This document shows, in pieces, positions 35,758 through 47,806 of a DNA stretch of 64,000 bases (its first letter is position 1; each line of letters starts with the position of its first letter). The stretch spans positions 22,038,307 to 22,102,306 of the forward strand of contig NC_026661.2 in the NCBI RefSeq assembly GCF_000004075.3. The letters run 5' to 3'. This stretch comes from Cucumis sativus. Its lineage: Eukaryota; Streptophyta; Magnoliopsida; Cucurbitales; Cucurbitaceae. Under the pieces are notes generated by a model that saw nothing but the letters and a program-made list of their open reading frames with translations, was not told where the DNA came from and did not search any database. A program made the position numbers and the translations under genes.

Positions 35758-37783
35758 CAAACGAACGTGTACATTAGGTCTTCAAACATCCAACTACTCT
35801 ATATGGCCTTTACGCTTTTGTGTCAGCAATAGGCTTCAACCTAGCATCTAGGCTTTTCTAGTGATGGGCCAGCCCGTTAACGAAAACCAGCACTACAAAA
35901 AGTTTGATAAACATTGGACCTTTATGGGCTTGAAGAAATATTATTGGGCCAGCATTTGAATTTTCCGAAAGAGAAGAAAGTAAGGGTAGGTGACCTTGAA
36001 ATAACAAAATAAATATAATATGGGATTTTATAATTTAATAACATAAAGTAATGATAAGATTACGCTATGATTCACCAATAAATAATTTTATTGTGTGTTT
36101 TTTTTCTTACACTGAATGCGATTGCATTTTGTCTTACTACTACATTGTGATTACAGTTTTCTCCAATCAGTTTTAAAATAAACAAGGCAACTTTGGACAT
36201 TTATGTCATTTCACACTTTTATTAAATTATTGATCATACATTAGGTTGTTTAAGATATGCTTTTTATTTCGCATTGGAAATTATTATAGTGCAACAACAC
36301 CCCTATGATTGGCTTTTCATATTGTTATTAGTAGGTTTGCACAATGTTTTATTAAGTTGCATATGCTTTATCAAAAACCTTTTAAGTTTTTGCATATCTT
36401 ATCAACTTGTTTCCTTTGATTTTTGTTTCACGGTTAATTCCCATAAACGTGATAGATTGGTATAATGTGTTCTTTTATTGTTTGGTGTTGGTAATTTTGT
36501 GTAATTTTGTAAATGAAGACTTGAAACTTAGTAAATTTGTTTAACCTAATTAGTTGAAACGTTGAAAGATACTTGGAAGTTGATTTTGTCTTCTATTGAG
36601 TTTTGGTGTTGTTGTTATATGTGATGATTGTAGTTGTTTGGTAATTGTTTGACGACTTTTAATTTATAGTGTTTGATCGTCGTGTTGTTGAAACGTCTAC
36701 CAAGTTGTTTCGATGGCATGTGTGTAGCTCGTTTAGAGAAAATGTAGATGGATGGGATTAGTTCATTGTTGAATTGAGGAAGTTTGGGAGATTTCGAAGA
36801 GATTGAAGTTATTTTCGTGTGGTTTAATCAAATATCTCTTTTAAAAGAGAAACTATTTAAACAAACAAACATATATGTCTAGCATTTACACTATACTTAC
36901 ATCAACGCTCTTTGTTTTTATGTCTCATCAAATATCAATTAATTTGTTTATGTAGGTATCAAATTTATGGAAGACGGTAGACACTGTATGATCACATAAT
37001 CGTATATTTAGAAGGGGAGGATAAAAGGTGAGACTATTATAAGGTGAAAGGAGGAATGAAATGGGAAATATATATATGTGGGTGTGTGTGTGTGTAATGT
37101 ACGAATGAGATTGAGACCAAGTTGATGTTGATCTCCAATGATAGGGAACTCAAATGGTTCATCCGGGGAATTCGGGGATATGATGAACGATTATATAGAA
37201 AGGGGTAAGAGTAATAAGAAAAAAAGGGGGAGTTATTGATGAAGAGAGAAGAAGAAAGAGGAAAAGTGTTGGTGTGGGTATGTTTATGGGGTTTGTAGCT
37301 TTATGCATCAATGAGCTTTTTAATTTATAATAAATTGAAATTAATTAATAGTTTTTTTTTTCTTTTTTTCTTTTTTGTTTTTCATTCTTTCTTGTGTTTG
37401 GACGGTTTGTTGAGCTTTTAATCCCAATTTTCTCCTTCTAGAGAGAGAAAGTCTTTTAGAGAGACAAGAGACAGACACAGGGGAGAGAGTTTTAGAGAGA
37501 GAAAAAGTTTGTGGGAGGCGCAGGGGAATTGGGCATTTCTTTTTTCCCAGTTCGCGATGGTTTGATTGGAATCTGCAGCAACAGTTAGATTTCCCCTTTT
37601 TCTCTTGTCTTGTTTTGTTGCTTTTTCCAATTTTTGTTTTTCTGGGTTTCGAAAATCGTTGACGGGGTTTCCAAGCTGTGGTTTTTGTAAACCCAGAAAG
37701 GGATCTTCGATGCATTGATTAGATTTGGTGGATTTGGATTTTTCCTATCTGGGGTTGCTTGGATTTGCGTTTTTTTTGGCGAA

Positions 37784-40700
37784 ATGAATGGTGGAAACGA
37801 GGTCGTTGCAGCTCCGGCCGGCCCGCCACAGCCGCTGGACTGGAAATTCTCTCAGGTATTTGGCGAACGTACAGCCGGTGAAGAAGTTCAAGAAGGTACT
37901 ATTCACTTTATACTGTAATCCCGATGTTTTCTTTTCCGTTTGGGGTTTCTCGATCCAATTCAAATTTGTTGCATCCATTACAATTAGGGTTTTTTTTCAC
38001 GCCTCCGATCTGTTTCAGATTGTAGCTCGTTCTGTTAATTTGGAATTTTTGTCGCGGATCTCTATCTGCTACCTTCTTGGACCTGCGAGTCAATCTGTGG
38101 TTTTTATGTTTATTTGCTGGGAATTCTTGCTTTGTGTTCTGTAATGAGAGGGAGTTAAGTTTGCTAGTTGAGATGCCCTTCCCCAAGGTTGTGCAGCATT
38201 GTTTTTCATTTTTTCTTTTTCTTTTTTTTTGGTAGGATTAGTAAGAAGCTTCGAACCTAAGCCTGGTGAGTGACCTGTGTAATAGCTTTGAGTCTCTGGG
38301 TTGAATTTACTGCATGCACTTTCTAGCCTTTGCCCTCAGATTTTCCTCCTTTTGATAGTAAGTGAATGCAAAGAGCCATGGTTAACTGTGTGGAGTGCAT
38401 CCTCGATGTGTGATCCCTTCCACCCCCCTTTCAAACTATCGTTGAGAATGGGATAAATTTCACGTAAACACTCAAGCTTTTCTGGTCATAAGAAAACCTG
38501 ACAAATGCCTGGTTCCTGTTATTCTGGAAATACCTGTATGTTAGAATATTGAGTTATGCTTAGCTAGCTTTAAAGCTTGTTTGGATTGTTCCCTTCCTGA
38601 TGTGAAACCAAAATGCAAGTAATATGACAAACAAGCCTATTGAATTCGTATCTTGAGCTGACAAGTGTATTAAATTCCCTGCAATGAACCAACAACCACC
38701 CTTTAGTAGTTTCTGTGCTCATAGTCCGCTTTTGGAATATGGTGTTGTATGCATATCACATAAAGTTAAAATGGTATTGGACCCTTCTTTTCCTCCCCTT
38801 TTGGAAATTATTGTGGGAAAAAGTTCGAATTTCTTAGAGGACCCCGGGCTCTGTCATTATCTTTGGGAGTTAATTTGTTTTCTTTTCTATCTATCTTTCT
38901 TTCTCTTTTTTTCCTTTTAGTGCTACAATCGAACATCCTTCTAGTAAGTAACTGTCCTTTATGATTTGCGTTGGTGAGAAACTTTTTCTGCCACTCTTGG
39001 CTTTTGTGTTGGTAGGACAGAGGTCTTATTTCCCAAACCTCTTATTACTCACACCATTATATGTGGCTTGAACTCTCGGATGCTTCTTTGGGCAGTCTTC
39101 ATGCTTCTATTGTCTTTCACTACCCAACTATTTCTTGTCTCATTGTTTCATTTCCTTTCCTTTTCCCAACTATAGCATTCCCTGAGATAATAGCCCTTGT
39201 TGCTGTCTAGCCGTGGTATGTGAAGGTAGACATGTATTATCAAGCTTGTTAAAGGTTTTGTTTGTTTTCTGTGTTCTCATCTAAATTCTTGGTTTTAAGT
39301 TTAGCATTCATGTTACACTGGTGATGGGTGTTTCACTTCACATTAACTCAGTTGTTTCAACATGAAAGCTCTTTCTTTCAAACTATCTGTATATGATTAC
39401 TCTCTGCAATGGTTTTGGGCTGCTTGGATCTGCAATATGTGAAAATCTTGGAGTTGTCTAATAGATGCAGCAATTCTCGTTTTCCTAGTCAGTTTGATCG
39501 TTGATGCATGCATTTTTCATGGTTCTGTTTTCCTGTTTCCTCTATGTATGAATTTCTGAAGCTCTATATTCACCTCCTTTTTGGCAGTTGATATTATTTC
39601 AGCAATTGAATTTGATAAAAGTGGGGATCATCTTGCTACTGGTGACCGTGGTGGCCGGGTGGTACTCTTTGAGAGGACAGATACGAAAGATGTTTGTCTC
39701 TTGGAATGCCCTCTTTGTTTAGTACCCCTGGATATGTTTCTTGCTTTCTGTGTTCATTAGCATCTTATTTATTTGTCTTTTGCTTTAACTTTTAGCATGG
39801 TGGATCGAGAAGGGATTTGGAGAGGATGGATAATGCAATTATTAGGCATCCAGAGTTTCGTTATAAAACAGAATTTCAGAGTCACGAGCCTGAGGTATTC
39901 TCTCCAACATTAGTCTTTTAATTTCTTATTACTTATATGTGTGTGTGTTTGCGTATGTATTATATTGACGGGCTCAATTATATTCATATTTATGTTTCAT
40001 TTGCATTGCTTTGATCAGTTTGACTACCTGAAGAGTTTGGAAATTGAGGAAAAAATTAACAAAATCAGATGGTGCCAGCCAGCTAATGGAGCCTTATTTC
40101 TGTTATCTACTAATGACAAAACAATCAAGTACTGGAAGGTAGGCTACTACCTATATCTCTCGTTATTAAACCATGCGGAGAACACTAAATTTGGTAGTTG
40201 ATAAAATGGTAGCAATTATATCTGAGCATCTTGGTAGCATATTTCTGGAGGTTACTCAGTGTAATCCTAAGATTACATGCTTCGTAAGGTTGCATAAATT
40301 TTGAAGGGTTGAAAATTTAAAGCTTTATTGACTGTAGTCTGGTAGGTTATTCTAAATACTAGCAGCAGACGATTTCAGATTATCATGTCTGCTCATTTAA
40401 AAAATTTATGAATTGCTAATGCATAATGCTGAAGAATTATTCTAAACATCGGTTCTAGTGCATGAAGTTCTCTCTTTGAGTTTATTTATAATGAAAATAT
40501 GGCGTGTTTTGGGACTAGTCAGAAGCCCTATCTCTTCCCCACCCCACCGAACAAACACACTCACGTGAAAAATCTTATATTTGTTGTCTTGTAGCCCTTT
40601 TGCCTGTTCTGCACCATTTACATCTTTCTTTTGTTTCTGAGTGTTGATCAGGTGCAAGAAAAGAAGGTTAAAAAGGTTTCAACTATGAATGTGGATCCTT

Positions 40701-43700
40701 CAAAACCTGCTGGAAACGGCAGCAATGCTAGTTCAAGCAATTCAAGCAGCTCTGGACAATATCTTGCAAATGGAGGATCCCCAGACCGGTATCCGAGTAA
40801 TGACCTCTCATTTCCAGCGAGAGGGATACAATCGCTACGCCTACCAGTGGTAGGCCTTCACCTTCTTGTAATCGGGCATATATTAATTCGTTATTGGTTA
40901 TTTTAGGAAAAATATGAATTTATACCTCTAAACTTTGTGGTTGTGTTAATTAAAACCTGAACTAACAATATCGTATCAATTTAAACTATAAACTTTTGTA
41001 AGTGTATTAATTTATACCCTCTATTACGTTTTGTTTTAGAAAACATCGTGTCAGACTTATACTTGTATCAATTAATCCCCTAAAATTTTATAAGTAAATC
41101 AATTTAGACTACCGTGAGAATTTCTTTTGAGAATCATCCATGCATCAACGCTGATTATCTATTTTATAAAACCAACGTCCGTAAAATTCTACACATGTAA
41201 GTACAGATGTATGGATGATTTTTAAAGGTAATCGTAATGGTGGATCTAAATTGATTTGCTTATGAACATTTAGGAGTTCCATTGATATGAATTAGAAGTT
41301 TTACATAATATTTGTTGAGTGAAATCTGGAGAATGAGAATGGTGTAGATTGATAAATTTACAAAAGTTGGGGGTTTTAATTGATACATTTACTTGTTTAG
41401 AGTGTAAAATGTCACAATTATTAGTTCAACATTTTAATTGATAACCCCAAACTGTAGGGGTATATACTGATATTTTCCCTTACTTTTAATTAAGGTCTTC
41501 AGTCTTCTATGATACTTTGTTCTCCTCTCTTAAAAAGTGAAGCTTGTTACCATGTTGTATCGTGGTGTAAATTGTCTTACTTCCTCTCGTATAGCTATAC
41601 TCCCCTTTTAACAAATCAGATAGCCTTTTGTAACCAAAATGGATTTTCCAACCCTTTTTAAATTTCATACATTACATCAATAAAATTGTTTCTTATAAGA
41701 AAAATAGTTATTTTGATATATTCTTCTTAAGAACGCATTCGCCAAATTTCAAAATCAGGATTAGAACTTTGGTAACTATTGTTTTCCGTTGTTAAGATTT
41801 GGCCAAGTTTTTAGTAGTAAATTACAAATAGAGAAACATGTTTGGAAATAAATGTTATGTTTAGAAAAATAAGAAGAAGATAAAAGACCTAATTTCATCT
41901 TCTTCTTCCTTTTATTTTATTTTTAATGCTTGAGTTCTTAAAGACACTAGTTTTGCAGGTAACTAGCCACGAGACTAACCTGGTTGCAAGATGTCGGAGA
42001 GTGTATGCCCATGCTCATGATTATCATATCAACTCCATCTCCAATAATAGGTTTGATGTCTTTCACTGGAAGTTTTTTTGTGTGTATATTCTGTTATACT
42101 CTTTGAGTACTTGATGGAATGTTTTGTCTTTGATAACCTTGGCCATACATGATAATTTTTTTCAGAATCTTACCATTTTATTTTATTCATGCCTTGTATT
42201 AAGCACACGAGTATTTCATCTTACATGTTATACTTTTCTATTTTGAACAAGAAGGTTTTTTCATTTGTATATGAAAAGAGTTTGAAAATACATACTCCCA
42301 GAGGGGAAAGAAAGGAAAAGGAAAAACAAAAATGTAAAAGATTGCAGGAATCCAAAAAGAAACCCAACAAATCAAACAAAATACAGGGACCAAAAAAGAT
42401 GCTAACTAACAATGATTGCAAAGCTAGAAGATAATAGCAAGTTAGCAACAAAGACTCTTAGCTTTTAAACAAAAGCTGAGTCTTTAATGGGAATTGGGAA
42501 GCTCCTCAAACTGCTGAAGCTTCGGACATCTAGTTGAGGAAGGAACAGCAACTGTCAAGGAGAAAAGTACGAACACCACAAGGCTAAAGAAGAAAACAAA
42601 CAAAACAACAAAAAGCCCCTTTAACACCAAACTCAACTCCGAAGAAAACCCCAACAAGTAGCAACTTCACCCTATAACTGAAAACTGATGATATGACTAG
42701 CACTTCAGCCTAGCCAAAGATAAATGCACCAAAAAGGAAAAGAACAAAACCAATAGAAGATTTTTTTTTCATTTTCATCTATTTTGTTGATGAGAGGGGG
42801 AGAAGAAGACTCATCCAGCAGCTTCCTTGAAGGCAAATTAAGTTCTTGACAAGTACATATGAAAGAGCTTCAAAATCTTAATCATCAAATACCTTTTCAT
42901 GCCCATCTATGATTGAAAGTTGAACCTCTAAGTCATCACTTCAAAGACTAAACAGAAACCTTGTCTGTCTCTTCATCCTCCTCCAAAAATCTGACTTCTT
43001 GATGATCTCATTTATTGAGATAATAGAGAACCTTATAAAGAGTGTTAGTAACAAATTATGTTGAAGACGAAGTTTTATTAAAATGTTATAATTACATTGA
43101 ACTGTTTTTTAAACCTCTACACCAATTACAGGATAAAGTTCCATCAACATCCCATAGGTCCCAGAAATTTCTCAGTTGAAATCTCTAACTCCCTCCCTGC
43201 AGCATTTTCCTGGAAGTAAAAGTTCAAACTGTTTGTAAAAGTTAATGAACTAGTTTCAAATTCTGAGAATTTTCTTCATACTGGTGGTACACATATGTGT
43301 GTGTGTATTGCTTGCATAGAGTCAAAATCCGATAGCTTTGTGCTTGCTCATTTGACTCATGTATGTACGTATTTACTGTTTTAATGTCCTTAGTGATGAA
43401 CTCTAGCTACTGTTGATTAGGGTCGTTAAAGGGGGAAAAAAAGGAAAAGGAAAAGAGAGGGGAATTTTTGATTTATTTTCGGAAACGTGCTTTCAATTTT
43501 CAGCAGTCTGCTTGTTTTTAGAATGCTTTTAGTAACCAATTATGTTATCTTGCCTTGTGTTTATAGTGATGGAGAAACTTTTATATCAGCTGATGATCTG
43601 CGGATAAATCTCTGGAATTTGGAAATTAGCAATCAGAGTTTTAATATTGTTGATGTCAAGCCTGCTAACATGGAGGATCTGACCGGTAAGGTGTTGAAAT

Positions 43701-46170
43701 TTTGATCAGTAGTGTATGGCATTCCTTCTAGTGGCTGATATTTAAGTAATCAAAATTGAAAATATTAAGTGAATACTTTTTTCTATTACTAAAAAAATGG
43801 AAACGGAAAGGGTCTTTTATCTTCTTAAACTTTGGATTCTAAGTTTCCCTTGTGCTTCTGTAGAGGTGATAACGTCTGCAGAGTTTCATCCTACTCATTG
43901 CAATATGTTAGCATACAGTAGTTCAAAAGGATCCATCCGCTTAATTGATTTGCGGCAGTCAGCATTATGTGATTCTCACTCCAAATTGTAAGTGCCTTTA
44001 CTGGTTTTAAAGAAAGATGGTTTTTTGCTTCATATCCTGCGTATAAAAGCATCCTGTGGACTTGAAAACTCATGAAAAATTTCAATTGGGTGCAGATTCG
44101 AGGAGCAGGAAGCACCTGGTTCTAGATCCTTTTTCACTGAGATTATTGCTTCAATCTCTGATATCAAGTTTGGAAAGGATGGAAGATACATTCTTAGTCG
44201 TGATTACATGACTCTCAAGGTTCTCATTTTTCTTCTTGACATGTGATATTTGGCGACCATGTTACAATTTCATCATTTAGGATAATAGAAAAGGGAAAGA
44301 TAACCTTTAGCTCATGCAAAGCTCTCTTATTTCACGTCCATTTAGGAAGTTCCTGTTAGACTAGATCTGCAACAATTTTGGATTGGTCTGCCAAGAAAGC
44401 ATATAGTTGAAAATTTGGAGTTATTACTATGTGGAAGATTTTTTTTAGTAAAAATCATCTTATTCCTCTGAATCCAAGCACTCCACAAAATAGTAAAGAA
44501 ATCAGCTTGCCACAAACTCTACCTCCTCTGTGAGAGGACAATGTGATATCACCTCCTCAACCTTGGCTTTGACATCTCTATTCCGAACCCAAAATTCACC
44601 CAACTGCCACAACTTCAACTGCAGCCTCCCCATTTCCTTTTTGTTTATTTAGGAGTTTTTGTGTTGGAGGTAATGGGTGATATCTCCATTCTCATCTTTT
44701 TTACCTTTTGGTCTACTTTGATTATGATGGTCCTACTACATTGTTCTAATCAATAAGAAAACTCATTAGGTATAAGGCTTCTTGGCACTTTTCAAGGGAA
44801 GATACTTGTAGTTGTAGCTAACTTCTCTTAGGTAGTGTTAAATATTAATGCCTGGTAGGGTCATAACCCACAAGAAGGTTGTGAATCTGTGATTAAGTTT
44901 TTTATTGTTAATCGTGGGATGCTTGATCTTGTAAATGCCTGCTACAGTTCTGGAACCACTCTAAACACCGTGTGTGTTGTGCGTGCCTGCATGTAGTATG
45001 CTTCCGGTGGTTTTTGGCTCAGATTTTGTATCTTTTGTTTCTTGTTGATTGATTTTCATATTCACTCTTACCCCTAAGGCTTTTGGTCTATATTTTAAGA
45101 GTAATGATTGGGTGTAACCTAAGTTGAACCGAATACTTTGCATCTCTCCCTTGTAGATAGTGAAGAAAAAAACAATTCAACTTTTTCTTTTTTTAAATTG
45201 CGAGATGGCAAGATGTTTATTGGCAACTACCACCACCACCCAGACAACACCTAAGATTTTTTTTTCCATATTCAACAAAGTTTAGATTGTTTTCACTAGT
45301 TAAAGTTATCTTGTAACGAAGTGAGTTGTTTACTTATTTGCAGTTGTGGGACATTAATATGGATTCTGGTCCAGTTGCAGCGTTTCAGGTTCATGAATAT
45401 TTAAGACCTAAGGTTGAACTATCTGCCCCTGAACTCAGATTTGAATATTAAATATGCAGCTATCTTTTATTTTTTTTTGGTAACGTTTTACTTCGAATAT
45501 TCATGTAGCTGTGTGACCTGTATGAAAATGATTCAATCTTTGATAAGTTTGAGTGTTGTTTGAGTGGAGATGGATTGCGAGTAGCTACAGGCTCTTACAG
45601 GTAAGTGTTCTACTGCAGAGAACTCTTTATTTCTTTTCCTTTGCAGAGAACTGTACACTCCTTTTCTTTTCTGGGACATAAACCGTATTATGCATATTTT
45701 TGTTTCCAGTAATTTATTCCGCGTGTTTGGCTGTATATCGGGAAGTGCAGAGGCTACAACTTTAGAAGCTAGCAAAAATCCAATGAGGTAATTATTCGTG
45801 AGTGTGATTTCATCAGGTTTACGTGATGCTTATGTGAGGTTCAATTGTAACTGTAGGCGTCAAGTTCAGACCCCTTCAAGGCCTACCAGATCTCTGAGCA
45901 GTAGTATAACACGAGTTGTAAGACGAGGTTCGTGTTTCCTTCTCTTTTCACTTGTTGGCAAACCAAATTACCAAAATTCTAGTTGTGGCATACTGTTTAT
46001 TTTACGTTCTCCCTATTTGGCATCCCATATCAGGAGCAGAGAGCCCTGGGATTGATGCAAATGGAAATTCCTTTGATTTCACAACAAAGTTACTGCATTT
46101 AGCTTGGCACCCAACTGAGAACTCAATTGCCTGCGCTGCTGCTAACAGCTTGTACATGTATTATGCGTAA
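37784..46170 (+). CDS. PP2A regulatory subunit B (B55 type, WD40 repeat protein)
   Basis: Fourteen exons: 37784-37895, 39588-39691, 39796-39894, 40019-40138, 40652-40849, 41959-42050, 43567-43685, 43864-43987, 44096-44219, 45344-45412, 45509-45600, 45710-45787, 45857-45927, 46034-46170; 1539 nt, 512 aa. All introns are GT-AG and in frame. The N-terminus [28 protein letters not shown] and blocks such as [70 protein letters not shown] and [20 protein letters not shown] are diagnostic of plant B55 (ATB alpha/beta). The seven WD40 blades form the propeller that gives the PP2A A/C core its substrate choice. A Ser-rich loop at about 155-180 is the usual plant insertion between blades. Alpha and beta isoforms cannot be told apart here. 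Introns 5, 6 and 9 hold mobile DNA. Confidence 0.95.
40906..41479. mobile_element. MITE family B in PP2A B55 intron 5
   Basis: The first 65 or so bases (GGAAAAATATGAATTTATAC, then CTCTAAACTTTGTGG and TTAATTAAAACCTGAACTAA) are mirrored by the last 65, whose complement begins GGGAAAATATCAGTATATAC. The arms are long and imperfect and the internal part is non-coding. Its total length is about 570 bases. Internal phrases such as AAGTGTATTAATTTATACC repeat within the arms. Confidence 0.7.
42240..43060 (-). mobile_element. Possible LINE-derived insert in PP2A B55 intron 6
   Basis: A purine-rich block unlike the surrounding intron. On the minus strand its end reads CTTTTCATATACAAATGAAA, which resembles the 3' trailers of the other LINE pieces in this window. 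No RT or zinc-finger protein signature was found, so the call is weak. Confidence 0.3.
44385..44660 (-). mobile_element. LINE relic in PP2A B55 intron 9
   Basis: The minus strand reads [20 protein letters not shown], the W..LW..W..RN motif seen after the zinc-binding region of plant LINE polyproteins. A stop closes the frame just upstream. The relic is antisense to the host gene. Confidence 0.55.
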
Positions 46171-47806
46171 ACGTGGATTAGCAAGAGAACGCATTTTGCT
46201 TGGTCGAATTTCTCGAGTTTCTCTTGGAGAAAATTATTTTCCCATTTCCTTCCAGCCATTGATTCGGAAGCTTTGCAAGTACTCAAGACATCAAATGACG
46301 TACCCTGAAGACTTATTGAATGTGCCTTTGGTATCCCGGATGCAGAGGTGGCTGCCACCCAAAACCCTCCACAAGGTTTATGTTGATTTCTCTGCAGTGG
46401 CTGCATCTCATTTTCCTCCTCCCTCCCTCCCTCCCTCCCTCCCTCTTCCTTAACCCCAACTATTTAGTTTCTTCTTTCACTCTTTTCATTTCCCTGCATC
46501 TTCTGAAAGAGAAGATGTAGTTATGTTTCAGATTGTTTTGGGTTGGAGCCATGAAGGAAAAAAAGAATGTGATTGTAGCTCTCCTACAACAAATACTATA
46601 AACGAATGTTCAATATTTGCAACAACCGCAACTAGGTTTAAGATTACGAGGAAAAGGAAAATGTAGTTTTTATTCATAATCTTGGTTGGGATGAAACTTT
46701 TGATAAACTTACACAGCATCATTTTTTCATTGATTCTTTGTGTGACTGAGTGGTAATTTATTTGACCCACATTTATTAGAACTTACTTTATCTTGTGTGG
46801 TATTTCCGTTTTCTTATAGTTTCTTATATTTACATCAGGGAGCAAGGGGAAGACTGTGCTCTTACTTTAAGTATTGTTAACCAGATGAAGTGAGAAGTGA
46901 GTTTGTATGTCATTTCCTTAATTGCTCTACAAACTATTCATGTGCTCCTTTTAAAGGGTCCGATTTATTCTCTTAGAAATGTTGGCTTTGGTTAACTTTG
47001 GCAAACTTCTCCCGTTTTATTTGTGTAACAGAACAAATGGTGTAACAGCTTTTGAGATGATAGTTCCCATTTGGCTTAACGTAGATTTATGAGGTCATTT
47101 GATAGATAGATGAAAGTTTCAATCAAAGATATTAATGTAACTTAACATGTGCTGATATTAAAATATTTCTGGCATTTGTAATTTTTGGGTTTCCCTTGGT
47201 CATTGTTAAATAGAATCGAGGCAAGAAAAATGCAATAGTACCATACCACTTTTCAAACAGCACATTCGCTTTATTTTCAATTATTTCAAATTCGTACATT
47301 TAGTAACTTTATTTTATCATTCTCTATTGCTTAATTCTATAGCTCGAGTCAATATTATATCATCCAAATAATTCAGCGGACGCTATGGTTAAGTCTGTAT
47401 TTAGGCGAATTGAACCAACCCAAATGCAATAGAAAAATGTTTTGAGAACTGGATTTGTTGGTTAGGTCGGTTTTGTTTTCATGTGCACAACGAACTTGAA
47501 AATCTAATTGGTTTCCCTGTTCATAAATAGAACTGAAAAATCTAATTGTAAAATTGTCCAATACAGAAATAGCAAGTGAGGTATAACATTTGAGGTGGTA
47601 AATAAAACAGTGCCAATGATCCACACATTCAAACATGACACGTTTGGTTCTAGAAAAAATATCTAACCAGACCGACTAGCTTGCTTTCAAGTTATCAAGC
47701 TGCTAGAACAAACCAACTTCAAACACTTTCTTGCAAGCCAACTTAGTCGATGAAATCTTTTAGCCAACCATGGAAGCCATCACATTAAACTCTAACATAA
47801 ATGAGA
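46171..47806. other. Convergent spacer between PP2A B55 and UBP6
   Basis: No gene is seen. The spacer holds the 3' UTRs of both genes and a (CCCT)n microsatellite at 46418-46445. Confidence 0.55.
46418..46445. repeat. (CCCT)n microsatellite
   Basis: About six to seven tetranucleotide units, in the 3' UTR or just downstream of the PP2A B55 gene. On the other strand it is a G-run array (GGGA)n. Confidence 0.95.

Larger units (their letters stand above)
29493..37783. other. AT-rich gene desert
   Basis: No intact gene is seen in about 8.3 kb. Contents: a GC-richer patch with ACGT motifs (31870-32025) and G-boxes at 32457-32462 and 32697-32706; MITE family A pieces at 32150-32255 and 35514-35757; a telomere-like CCCTAAA stretch near 33270; a Trp-rich 40-codon ORF at 35191-35313; a (TG)n run at about 37080-37096; and the purine-rich leader of the PP2A gene (about 37430-37783). 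Confidence 0.55.
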
